Assembly: GCF_000743355.1 (NCBI RefSeq)
Contig: NZ_JQEI01000024.1
Location: forward strand, 1 to 59,092
From: Serratia sp. Ag1
GTDB lineage: Bacteria; Pseudomonadota; Gammaproteobacteria; Enterobacterales; Enterobacteriaceae
Direction: 5' to 3'
DNA: 59,092 nucleotides
How positions within the stretch are numbered: the first letter of the stretch is position 1; every line of letters starts with the position of its first letter. The notes under the pieces are model-generated. The model was given only the letters and a program-made list of their open reading frames with translations, had not been told where the DNA came from and did no database searches. Below, piece by piece: positions 1 through 8,600 of the stretch. The position numbers and the translations under genes were made by a program.

Positions 1-267
1 AGCGCCTTCGGGGCCACCTCGCAGCTGACGGTGAACAGCGGCGCCACCCTGAATGCCAACGCCTTCAGCCAGGCCGTGGGGGCCCTGACCAACCTGGGGA
101 GCGTCATCCTCAACACCGGGGAATTGACCAGCGGCCTGCTGACCAACAGCGGGGGGATTGACCTGGCAGGCGGCACCCTCAACCTGTCGGCGGGCGGCAC
201 CTCTACTACCGTGGGCGGCCTGACCGGGCCGGTACCCTTAACGTCAACGGCGGTGACCTGGCCCTGA
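1..267 (+). pseudogene. 5' fragment of repeat autotransporter, out of frame with the rest
   Basis: The reading frame is open from the first base of the window (residues SAFGATSQLTVNSG...) and encodes the same passenger repeat found again near 1899 and 3801. It runs out of register at about 226-230: the matching positions of the other copies read tgaccggggccggtac, whereas this copy has three Gs instead of four, so translation hits a stop at 265. Restoring one G joins it to the frame that continues to 7880. The gene start lies outside the window. The lesion is either a real frameshift or a sequencing or assembly error in a repeat. Confidence 0.7.
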
Positions 268-3200
268 GTGCCGCCAACGGCGGCCTGTCCGCCACCACCC
301 ATATCGCCAGCGGGGCTTCGGTCACCGCCAGCGCCGCCAACGCCCTGGGCACCAGTGCGGTGGATGTCGGCGGGACGCTGAACCTGGACGCCACCGATAC
401 CCTGGCCAACGTGCTGAGCGGCGCAGGCACCGTCAACACCGATGCCGCCATTGGGCTGACGGGTGCCAACAGCTTCAGCGGCAGCCATAACGTCAATGCG
501 GGTGGGGCCCTGACGGTCACTGCCGCCAACAACCTTGGCACCTCGGTGGCCCGTGTCAACCTGACCGACGCCACCGCCCAGTTACTGCTCACTGGTTTTG
601 CCGGTACCCTGGCCAACACCCTGAGTGGCGTGGTGGGGTCCACCGTGCAGCTCAATACGGGCTCCTCTGTTAACCTGACCGGGGCCAACGCGGACTTTGA
701 CGGCCTGTTTGACCTGCTGGGCAACAGTACCCTGACGGTGTCGCAACCGGCCAACCTGGGCAGTGGCAGTGTCACGATTGCCAGCGGCAGTACGCTGGCG
801 TTTGACACCTATGCCGGGGGGGCCCTGACCGCCCTGAGCAATGCCCTGAGCGGGGCCGGAACCTGGGTGCTGCGCAACAGCAATATTAATCTCTCGGGGA
901 ACAGCACGGATGTCGTGGGCTTTGGCGGCCTGCTGGACATCAACACCGCGTCCTCGCTGACGCTGGATGGCGTAACGGCGTTGAATGCCGGCACCGTGCT
1001 GAACGTCAATGACGCCAGCAGCACGCTGAACCTCGCCACCACCGGCAGCTATACCCTGAACAACACCCTGACCGGGGCCGGTCAGGTGAATGTCGACACC
1101 GCCAACACCGCCTTCAACCTGGGGGCCGGTGCAGGCAGCGCCTTTACCGGCAATATGACGTTGAATAATGCCACCTTCTCGCTGGCGGGCACCAATGCCG
1201 GGGCGCTGGTCGGGGCCGGGCTGACGCTGGGCAGTGGCAGTGTGACCACCGTCGGCGTGCCCGGCACACCGGCCACCGAGACGCTGCGGGCCCTGGCCCT
1301 GAATGGCGGGACGCTGACCTTTACCGGCGGCGCGCCGCTGTCGCTGGCCGAGAGCACGATTGACACCCAGAGCCTGACCGCCAATGGCGGCACCGTCAAC
1401 GTGGTGGGCGGCGGGGCGTGGGACAACACCCTGCCGGTGGTGCCACCGAACCTGTCGATACTGGACCAGAACCGCGGGGCGACGGCGATGACGCTCATCA
1501 ACGCCAACACCGCCAGCGGGGCCGATACCCTGACGCTGATGATTGACGGCGTGGCGGTCACCCCGCAAGGGGTGGTCTCGGCCATCAACCAGAACGCTTT
1601 TCACGTGGCGGACGCCACCTACAACTATGCCTTGTCCAACACCAACGGGGTGGGGGCAACGGGCCTGTTCCTGGACTACGGCCTGAGTGCCATCAACCTG
1701 TTGCTGGACACCCCCAATGCGCTGGTGATTGCCACCGACGCCAGTCCGGATGCCAACAAGACCCTGACGGCACAGCTGACCGGGGTGGGTGGCATTGTGT
1801 TTGATGCCACCCACGATACGCTGACCGTCACCAACAGCCTGAACAGTTACACTGGCAGCACCACGGTGACCGGCGGCACGGTGCTGCTGGGCAGCAACAG
1901 TGCCTTCGGGGCCACCTCGCTGCTGACGGTGAACAGCGGCGCCACGTTTAATACCAATAACTTCAGCCAGAGTGTGGGGGCCTTGACCAACCTCGGCACC
2001 GTGAGTCTTGACCCCGGCGTGCTGACCAGCGGCCTGCTGACCAACAGCGGGGTGATTGACCTGGCAGGCGGCACCCTCAACCTGTCGGCGGGCGGCACCT
2101 CCACTGCCGTGGGCGGCCTGACCGGGGCCGGTACCCTGAACGTCAACGGCGGTGACCTGGCCCTGAGTGCCGCCAACGGCGGCCTGTCCGCCACCACCCA
2201 TATCGCCAGCGGGGCGTCGGTCACCGCCAGTGCCGCCAATGCCCTGGGCACCAGCGCGGTGGACGTCGGCGGCACGCTGAACCTGGACGCCGCCGATACC
2301 CTGGCCAACGTGCTGAGCGGGGCCGGCACAATCAATACCGACGCGGCGGTCACCTTGAGTGGCACCAACAGCTTCAGCGGCAGCCATCGGGTGAATGCGG
2401 GCGGGACCCTGACCGTCACGGCGTCCAATAACCTCGGCACCTCGGCGGCCAGTGTCAACCTGACCGACGCCACCGCCCAGTTGCTGCTCACCGGTTTTGC
2501 CGGCACCCTGGCCAATACCCTGAGTGGCGTGGTGGGGTCCACCGTGCAGCTCAATAACGCCGCCAACACCACCCTGACCGGCAATAACGCGGGCTTTGCC
2601 GGGCAGTTCGACCTCACCGGCAACAGTACCCTGACGGTGTCGCAGCCAGCCAACCTGGGCAGCGGCAGCGTCAATATTGCCAGTGGCAGTACACTGGCGT
2701 TTGACAGCTTTGCCGGGGGGGCGCTGACCGCCCTGAATAATGCCCTGAGCGGGGCCGGGACCTGGGTGCTGCGCAACAGCAATATTACTCTGGCGGGGAA
2801 CAGCACGGACGTCGTGGGCTTCGGCGGCCTGCTGGACATCAACACCGCGTCCTCGCTGACGCTGGATGGCGTAACGGCCCTGAATGCCGGCACCGTGCTG
2901 AACGTCAATGACGCCAGCAGCACGCTGAATATCGCCACCACCGGCAGCTATACCCTGAACAACACCCTGACCGGGGCCGGTCAGGTGAATGTCGATACCG
3001 CCAACACCGCCTTCAACCTGGGGGCCGGTGCAGGCAGCGCCTTTACCGGCAACGTGACGTTGAATAATGCCACCTTCTCGCTGGCGGGCACCAATGCCGG
3101 TGCGCTGGTCGGGGCCGGGCTGACGCTGGGCAGCGGCAGTGTGACCACCGTCGGCGTGCCCGGCACACCGGCCACCGAGACGCTGCGGGCCCTGGCCCTG

Positions 3201-4560
3201 AATGGCGGGACGCTGACCTTTACCGGCGGCGCACCGCTGTCGCTGGCTGAGAGCACGATTGACACCCAGAGCCTGACCGCCAGCGGCGGCACCGTCAATG
3301 TCAATGTGGGCAGCGCCTGGGACAATGTCCTGCCGGTGGTGCCACCGAACCTGTCGATACTGGACCAGAACCGCGGGGCGTCGGCGATGACGCTCATCAA
3401 CGCCAACACCGCCAGCGGGGCCGATACCCTGACGCTGATGATTAACGGCGTGGCGGTCACCCCCGGCCAGGGCGTGGTGTCGGGGATTAATCAAAACACG
3501 GTGCACGTGGCAGACGCCACCTACAGCTACCTGTTGTCCAACACCAACAACCTGAACGCGACAGGCCTGTTCCTGAACTACGGCCTGAGTGCGCTCAACC
3601 TGTTGCAGGACGGCCCCAATGCGCTGGTGATGGCCACCGACGCCAGCCCGAGCGCCAACAAGACCCTGACAGCACAGCTGACCGGCACGGGTGGTATCGT
3701 GCTGGATGCGACCAACGGGGCGCTGACCGTCACCAATAGCCAGAACAGCTACACCGGCAGCACCACGGTGACCGGCGGGACCGTACTGCTGGGCAGCAAC
3801 AGCGCCTTCGGGGCCACCTCGCAGCTGACGGTGAACAGCGGCGCCACCCTGAATGCCAACGCCTTCAGCCAGGCCGTGGGGGCCCTGACCAACCTGGGGA
3901 GCGTCATCCTCAACACCGGGGTATTGACCAGCGGCCTGCTGACCAACAGCGGGGGGATTGACCTGGCAGGCGGCACCCTCAACCTGTCGGCGGGCGGCAC
4001 CTCTACTACCGTGGGCGGCCTGACCGGGGCCGGTACCCTGAACGTCAACGGCGGTGACCTGGCCCTGAGTGCCGCCAACGGCGGCCTGTCCGCCACCACC
4101 CATATCGCCAGTGGGGCGTCGGTCACCGCCAGCGCCGCCAATGCCCTGGGCACCAGTGCGGTGGATGTCGGCGGCACGCTGAACCTGGACGCCGCCGATA
4201 CGCTGGCCAACGTGCTGAGCGGGGCCGGCACCGTCAACACCGAGGCGGCGGTCACCCTGAGCGGCGCCAACAGCTTCAGCGGTAACCATAACGTCAATGC
4301 GGATGGCACCCTGACGGTCACGACGGCCAATAACCTTGGCACCTCGGCGGCCCGTGTCAACCTGACCGACGCCACCGCCCAGTTACTGCTCACCGGTTTT
4401 GCCGGTACCCTGGCCAACACCCTGAGTGGCGTGGTGGGGTCCACCGTGCAGCTCAATAACGCCGCCAACACCACCCTGACCGGCAATAACGCGGGCTTTG
4501 GCGGGCAGTTCGACCTCACCGGCAACAGTGCGCTGAGCGTCAGCCAGAACGCCAATCTGG
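1..4560 (+). repeat. About 1.9-kb tandem repeats inside the autotransporter passenger
   Basis: The string agcgccttcggggccacc starts at 1 and at 3801, and a one-base variant of it starts at 1899. The spacings are 1898 and 1902 bp; restoring the missing base in copy 1 makes both spacings multiples of three. Copy 3 diverges after about 4560, and copy 1 probably continues beyond the left edge. Copies are nearly identical over long stretches, so unequal recombination should readily change passenger length. Confidence 0.85.
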
Positions 4561-7500
4561 GCAGCGGGTCGGTCACGGTCGACACCGGCAGCCAGCTGGT
4601 GTTTGCCGGGTTGACCGGCACCCTGAGCAACCTGCTCGGCGGCACCGGTGCCTGGGTCCTCACCAACAGCCACGTGCTGCTGAACACGGCCAATGCCTCG
4701 GCCTTCACCGGCACGGTCAGCCTCAATGGCGGGTCGGTGCTGAGCCTGGACAGCATTGACTGGTTCAACCCGGCGGCCACGGTGGATGTGGTCAGCGCCA
4801 GCGACACACTAAACATCAGCAACAACGGGGACTTCACCTTTGACAACCGCCTGCTCGGGGCGGGCGTGCTGAACATCAACACCCACCACAACCTGTTCAA
4901 CTTCGGCAGCAACGTGGGGACCGGGTTCACCGGGCAGGTCAACCTGCAGAACACCCAGTTCCAGCTGTCGAACACCAACACCACCAGTAACAGCAACACG
5001 GTGTTGAACCTGGAGACCGACAGCCGCACCCTGGTCGGCGATGGTGTGCAGGCTATCGGCGCCCTGACGATGAACGGCGGCACGCTGGTGTTCAATAACA
5101 TCATTGATAACAGCGGGTTGCTGACCTCCGGCGGAACCGTGACCGCCACCCGTATCGACACCACCGGGGGCGGAACGGTGAGCGTCAACCTGCCACCGAA
5201 CGTCTCCCCGAGCCTGGAGGGCATCAGCACGCTGTCCCTGGACACCGGGGCGATTGTGGTTGACCTGGTGAAAGGTGCCGCCACCGGCACCGGGCGTGAA
5301 CTGACCCTGACGGACGGCAGCAACACGCCGATTATTCAGGACTATTTTGAAGGGATCACCAACCCGAACAGCAGCGTGGTGGCGGCGATGGGGACCTTCG
5401 GTTTTGGCCTGACCACCGGCGAACAGCGGGACGGCCTGTACGTGAACTACAGCCTGAAGAGCATGGAGTTGCTGACGGCGGGCAGCGAGGCGCTGGAGCT
5501 GGTCGGCACGGCCAGGTTTAATGGCACGCCGGGCAACGAGCTGTTTGCGCACATCACCGGCAGCGGTGACCTGGCCATCACCGAAGCGGATCCGGGGACG
5601 GTAGTGGTGATTTCGGGGGCGGACAACACCTACACCGGGGCCACTCTGGTGCATGCCGGTACCCTGCAACTGGGGGCGGATACCGCACTGGGCCAGACTG
5701 CGAACCTGGTGATGGACAGCGGGGCGGCAGTGGACCTCAACGGCCATACGCAAACCGTGGGGGCGTTGAACAGTGCCACCGACAGCCTGCTGAACCTGAA
5801 CGGCGGTGCGCTGACGGTCAGCAACGGCGGGGTGGCCGATGGCGCCCTGGCGGGGGCGGGTGACCTGGTGCTGAACGGCGGGACGCTGAGCGTCAACCAC
5901 AACAACACCGGTTTTAGCGGCACGACGACGATTGCCAGCGGTGCAACGGCGGACGTCACGCAGGCGCAGGGGCTGGGCACCGGGAATATCCTGGTGGACG
6001 GCACGCTGCAACTGGACGGCCGCACCGGCGGGCTGGCGACGGCTGCCCTGGTCAACGCGCTGCAGGGCAGCGGCACCACCCTGCTGAGTGACGGGGCCAA
6101 TGTCATCCTGAGCGGTGACAACAGCGCCTATGCCGGCACCTTCACTACCCAGAGCGGCACCACCCTGACGGCAACGCAGGGGGCTAACCTCGGCGCGGCG
6201 TCGGTCCTGAACGCCGGGAGCCTGGTGCTCAATACCGCCGGGTACTGGGACCTGACCACGCCCATCAGCGGCAGTGGCAGCCTGGTGAAACAGGGCAGCG
6301 GGACGGTACAGATTAACAACAGCCTGGTGAGTGCCGGCATGACCACGGTGCAGTCCGGGACCTTGCTGGTGGGGACGCCTGCGGTGAACGCGCCCGTCCA
6401 GCAGGCGGTGCCGATGGCGTTTGCCTTGCCGACGGCGTTGGCATCGGTCGGGAGTGCCACGCTGACCAGCAACGTGACGGTGCAGGCGAACGGCACCTTC
6501 GGCGGTGACGGTCAGGTTATCGGCAACGTGAGCAACGCCGGTAACCTGGTGGTCGGGCGGGCCGCCACCGGGGGCAGTTACAGCGATTTCGTCATCAACG
6601 GCAACTACCTGGGGGATGGCGGTAACGTGACGCTGAACACCGTGCTGGCCGGGGACGATGCCGCCACCGACCGTCTGGTGGTGACGGGGGACACGGCGGG
6701 CACCAGTACGGTCACCGTCAACAACATCGGCGGCGACGGGGCGAAGAACATCAACGGTATCCAGGTCATTCACGTCGGGGGGACGTCGGCGGGGACCTTT
6801 ACCCTGAATGGCCGTGCCCAGGCCGGGGTGCTGGAGTACTTCCTGTACCAGGGGACCCCAACGGCCCCGACCGACGGCAACTGGTACCTGCGTTCGAACT
6901 ATCAGGACAAGGTGGTGACCTATAACCCGGAAGCGGGGGCCTTTATCGCCAACCTGGCGGCGGCCAAGACGCTGTTCAACACCCGGCTGGACGATTTGCA
7001 CACCGGGGAGCACCGTGACAGCGGTGACGTGAGCGGTGCGGCGCCGCACTCCAGCCTGTGGCTGCGTCAGGTGGGCTCGCGCAACACGTTCGAGGATGCA
7101 TCGGGGCAACTGTCCAACACCAGCAACCGCTACGTGGTGCAGTTGGGGGGGGACGTGCTGGAGACGCAGTTTACCGGTCAGGACCGTTTCGGGCTGGGGG
7201 TGATGGCGGGGTACGGCCGTGCCACCGGCACCAGCGATTCGCATGAAACCAGTTACAAGGCCGATAACAGCCTGACGGGGTACACGGTGGGGATGTACGG
7301 CACCTGGTATGCGAATGCCCGTGAACGCCACAGCCCGTATGTGCACGGCTGGCTGCAGTACGACTGGTTCAATGCGTCGGTGAGCAGCAGTGCCTACGAC
7401 AGCGGGAACTATCGGCTGCGTGGGGTGAGCACTTCGCTGGAGGGGGGCTATCCGGTCTCCCTGTACCAGGGTGAAGCGAATGACCTCTTCGTCACACCAC

Positions 7501-7880
7501 AGGCACAACTGACGGTGAACGGGGCGAAGATGGGCGACCTGGAGAACAACGGTTCCCTGGTGCAGCAGAATGGCAACAACAACCTGCAGACGCGTCTGGG
7601 GGCCAAGCTGTCGAACGATACGCACCTGGGGAAAGACCGGTCGGCTATCCTGACCACTTATCTTGACCTGAACTGGATACACAACACCCGCCTGCCGGGG
7701 GTGACGGCAGACGGTCTGGGGGTCCAGCAGAGCGGTAACCGCCATCTGGTGGAGGTGAAAGTGGGGGCGGAAGGTCAGCTGAGTGAGAATGTCAGCGTAT
7801 GGGGCAACCTGACGCAGCAGCTGGGGCAGAAAGGGTACGATGACAAGGCGGCGATGCTGGGGGTGAAATACCGCTTCTGA
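360..7880 (+). CDS. Type Va autotransporter, giant repeat passenger plus beta-barrel (5' end missing)
   Basis: This is a secreted or surface-anchored autotransporter whose C-terminal barrel inserts in the outer membrane and moves the passenger outside. The visible 2506 residues are Gly/Ala/Asn/Thr-rich, with many autotransporter-associated beta-strand repeats (for example GGTLNLSAGGTST, NSYTGSTTVTGGTV), consistent with a long beta-helix. About the last 280 residues, from SSLWLRQVGSRNTF, fit a pertactin-type barrel, and the protein ends in aromatic Phe (GVKYRF). Position 360 is only the first start codon after the break: the coding frame is open from about 231, and the true gene starts upstream of the window. 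The passenger has near-identical 1.9-kb units starting at 1, 1899 and 3801. The DNA is distinctly GC-rich, which creates very long false ORFs on the other strand. The family is clear; the ligand is unknown. Confidence 0.85.
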   Translation: MDVGGTLNLDATDTLANVLSGAGTVNTDAAIGLTGANSFSGSHNVNAGGALTVTAANNLGTSVARVNLTDATAQLLLTGFAGTLANTLSGVVGSTVQLNTGSSVNLTGANADFDGLFDLLGNSTLTVSQPANLGSGSVTIASGSTLAFDTYAGGALTALSNALSGAGTWVLRNSNINLSGNSTDVVGFGGLLDINTASSLTLDGVTALNAGTVLNVNDASSTLNLATTGSYTLNNTLTGAGQVNVDTANTAFNLGAGAGSAFTGNMTLNNATFSLAGTNAGALVGAGLTLGSGSVTTVGVPGTPATETLRALALNGGTLTFTGGAPLSLAESTIDTQSLTANGGTVNVVGGGAWDNTLPVVPPNLSILDQNRGATAMTLINANTASGADTLTLMIDGVAVTPQGVVSAINQNAFHVADATYNYALSNTNGVGATGLFLDYGLSAINLLLDTPNALVIATDASPDANKTLTAQLTGVGGIVFDATHDTLTVTNSLNSYTGSTTVTGGTVLLGSNSAFGATSLLTVNSGATFNTNNFSQSVGALTNLGTVSLDPGVLTSGLLTNSGVIDLAGGTLNLSAGGTSTAVGGLTGAGTLNVNGGDLALSAANGGLSATTHIASGASVTASAANALGTSAVDVGGTLNLDAADTLANVLSGAGTINTDAAVTLSGTNSFSGSHRVNAGGTLTVTASNNLGTSAASVNLTDATAQLLLTGFAGTLANTLSGVVGSTVQLNNAANTTLTGNNAGFAGQFDLTGNSTLTVSQPANLGSGSVNIASGSTLAFDSFAGGALTALNNALSGAGTWVLRNSNITLAGNSTDVVGFGGLLDINTASSLTLDGVTALNAGTVLNVNDASSTLNIATTGSYTLNNTLTGAGQVNVDTANTAFNLGAGAGSAFTGNVTLNNATFSLAGTNAGALVGAGLTLGSGSVTTVGVPGTPATETLRALALNGGTLTFTGGAPLSLAESTIDTQSLTASGGTVNVNVGSAWDNVLPVVPPNLSILDQNRGASAMTLINANTASGADTLTLMINGVAVTPGQGVVSGINQNTVHVADATYSYLLSNTNNLNATGLFLNYGLSALNLLQDGPNALVMATDASPSANKTLTAQLTGTGGIVLDATNGALTVTNSQNSYTGSTTVTGGTVLLGSNSAFGATSQLTVNSGATLNANAFSQAVGALTNLGSVILNTGVLTSGLLTNSGGIDLAGGTLNLSAGGTSTTVGGLTGAGTLNVNGGDLALSAANGGLSATTHIASGASVTASAANALGTSAVDVGGTLNLDAADTLANVLSGAGTVNTEAAVTLSGANSFSGNHNVNADGTLTVTTANNLGTSAARVNLTDATAQLLLTGFAGTLANTLSGVVGSTVQLNNAANTTLTGNNAGFGGQFDLTGNSALSVSQNANLGSGSVTVDTGSQLVFAGLTGTLSNLLGGTGAWVLTNSHVLLNTANASAFTGTVSLNGGSVLSLDSIDWFNPAATVDVVSASDTLNISNNGDFTFDNRLLGAGVLNINTHHNLFNFGSNVGTGFTGQVNLQNTQFQLSNTNTTSNSNTVLNLETDSRTLVGDGVQAIGALTMNGGTLVFNNIIDNSGLLTSGGTVTATRIDTTGGGTVSVNLPPNVSPSLEGISTLSLDTGAIVVDLVKGAATGTGRELTLTDGSNTPIIQDYFEGITNPNSSVVAAMGTFGFGLTTGEQRDGLYVNYSLKSMELLTAGSEALELVGTARFNGTPGNELFAHITGSGDLAITEADPGTVVVISGADNTYTGATLVHAGTLQLGADTALGQTANLVMDSGAAVDLNGHTQTVGALNSATDSLLNLNGGALTVSNGGVADGALAGAGDLVLNGGTLSVNHNNTGFSGTTTIASGATADVTQAQGLGTGNILVDGTLQLDGRTGGLATAALVNALQGSGTTLLSDGANVILSGDNSAYAGTFTTQSGTTLTATQGANLGAASVLNAGSLVLNTAGYWDLTTPISGSGSLVKQGSGTVQINNSLVSAGMTTVQSGTLLVGTPAVNAPVQQAVPMAFALPTALASVGSATLTSNVTVQANGTFGGDGQVIGNVSNAGNLVVGRAATGGSYSDFVINGNYLGDGGNVTLNTVLAGDDAATDRLVVTGDTAGTSTVTVNNIGGDGAKNINGIQVIHVGGTSAGTFTLNGRAQAGVLEYFLYQGTPTAPTDGNWYLRSNYQDKVVTYNPEAGAFIANLAAAKTLFNTRLDDLHTGEHRDSGDVSGAAPHSSLWLRQVGSRNTFEDASGQLSNTSNRYVVQLGGDVLETQFTGQDRFGLGVMAGYGRATGTSDSHETSYKADNSLTGYTVGMYGTWYANARERHSPYVHGWLQYDWFNASVSSSAYDSGNYRLRGVSTSLEGGYPVSLYQGEANDLFVTPQAQLTVNGAKMGDLENNGSLVQQNGNNNLQTRLGAKLSNDTHLGKDRSAILTTYLDLNWIHNTRLPGVTADGLGVQQSGNRHLVEVKVGAEGQLSENVSVWGNLTQQLGQKGYDDKAAMLGVKYRF

Positions 7881-7891
7881 CGCAGCGTGAG

Positions 7892-7923
7892 AATGCGAGC
7901 TGCCCCTGCGGGCAGCTCGCATT
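7892..7923 (+). terminator. Hairpin after the autotransporter
   Basis: A perfect 14-bp stem (AATGCGAGCTGCCC paired with GGGCAGCTCGCATT) around a 4-base loop lies 12 bases after the autotransporter stop codon. There is no clean T-run after it, so termination strength is uncertain. Confidence 0.6.
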
Positions 7924-8017
7924 ACGCGGAACTCTCTCCTTTCCCCTTAATACCCCGAACAGCCAAGTACCGACTGAGCCTCTTCGCCATTTCAGGGCAA
8001 ATCGTGGGACGGTTCAA

Positions 8018-8392
8018 TTACTGCAACTGAGACAACTTATTACTGTCGCAACCGGTACTCTTACACTCACGCTCCACGCTTTTCAGGAAATTAATCCGGC
8101 TTTGCATGGTCTTGTTTGAACAATCCAGGAACAGGCGTGCGCCGTCGCTACATTCGTTATCCCGGTTTTGCAACCACTGGATTTGCGATTGTTTCAAGAT
8201 CTGCTTTTGCTGTGGGTTCAGTAGCCCTACCACTTTCTTGTATTCCACATTCAGTTCCTGATCCAACTGAACCATTTCCAGTGACGCACAATAGGTTCTG
8301 TCGTAAGCATTACGTGGGTTATCGCAGCCACCCGCCAGCGCAGCGGCGGAAACTAATAGCAGCGAGCATCCCAGAATGGTTTGTTTAAACAC
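8018..8392 (-). CDS. LprI/DUF1311-like small secreted protein
   Basis: The product is a 124-residue exported protein resembling the LprI/DUF1311 family of small Cys-containing periplasmic proteins, some members of which are lysozyme inhibitors. A signal peptide (FKQTILGCSLLLVSAAALA) is followed by a mature part with six cysteines (GGC, TYC, NEC, LDC, REC, TGC), suggesting disulfides. I chose the GTG start at 8392 because aaggag lies nine bases upstream and the signal peptide begins there; the frame is open further upstream, but that extension has no such support. The gene stands alone between the autotransporter and the RND pump. The family call is moderately secure; the function is inferred only from family. 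Confidence 0.65.
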   Translation of the reverse strand: MFKQTILGCSLLLVSAAALAGGCDNPRNAYDRTYCASLEMVQLDQELNVEYKKVVGLLNPQQKQILKQSQIQWLQNRDNECSDGARLFLDCSNKTMQSRINFLKSVERECKSTGCDSNKLSQLQ

Positions 8393-8456
8393 TTTACACT
8401 TCTCCTTGTTTTGTCTTGAACCAGGCACACAGTAAACCAAAGCGGTGCATTGGAAT

Positions 8457-8525
8457 ATACCCATCAGGCTTTAGGCCCGGGTGTTGGCTGCATGTTGTCG
8501 CCTCGGTCACAGAGTCATAGTCTGC
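8457..8525. repeat. Partial TATACCC-type intergenic repeat
   Basis: The stretch begins TATACCC and contains gggtgttggctgc and gtcgcctcggtcacag, close to the degenerate repeat at 40302-40413. It looks like a truncated copy with no matching right end. Confidence 0.45.
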
Positions 8526-8551
8526 GAATGATCATTGATAGTGGTTCACAT

Positions 8552-8582
8552 AAAAAAGCCCCCTTTATCGCTAAAGAGGGCT
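8552..8582 (-). terminator. Rho-independent terminator of the RND operon
   Basis: Read on the minus strand, an 11-bp stem (AGCCCTCTTTA with TAAAGGGGGCT) and GCGA loop are followed directly by a run of Ts. It lies about 20 bases past the permease stop codon. Confidence 0.85.
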
Positions 8583-8600
8583 GGGTAACCGGAAGGACGA

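Noticed and set aside
582-4289. Very long open frame on the minus strand of the autotransporter (1235 codons)
   Set aside because: It is a shadow of the GC-rich repetitive passenger; its product is low-complexity Gln/Gly/His-rich repeats with no domain, and it mirrors the repeat period.
1-4560. Regularly repeated DNA that might suggest a CRISPR or satellite array
   Set aside because: Units are 1.9 kb, in frame, and encode beta-helix repeats; there are no short repeats with unique spacers.
4809-7922. Second very long minus-strand frame (1037 codons) opposite the autotransporter end
   Set aside because: Same cause: few stop codons in GC-rich DNA. The plus-strand protein has a clear barrel and family motifs; this one has none.
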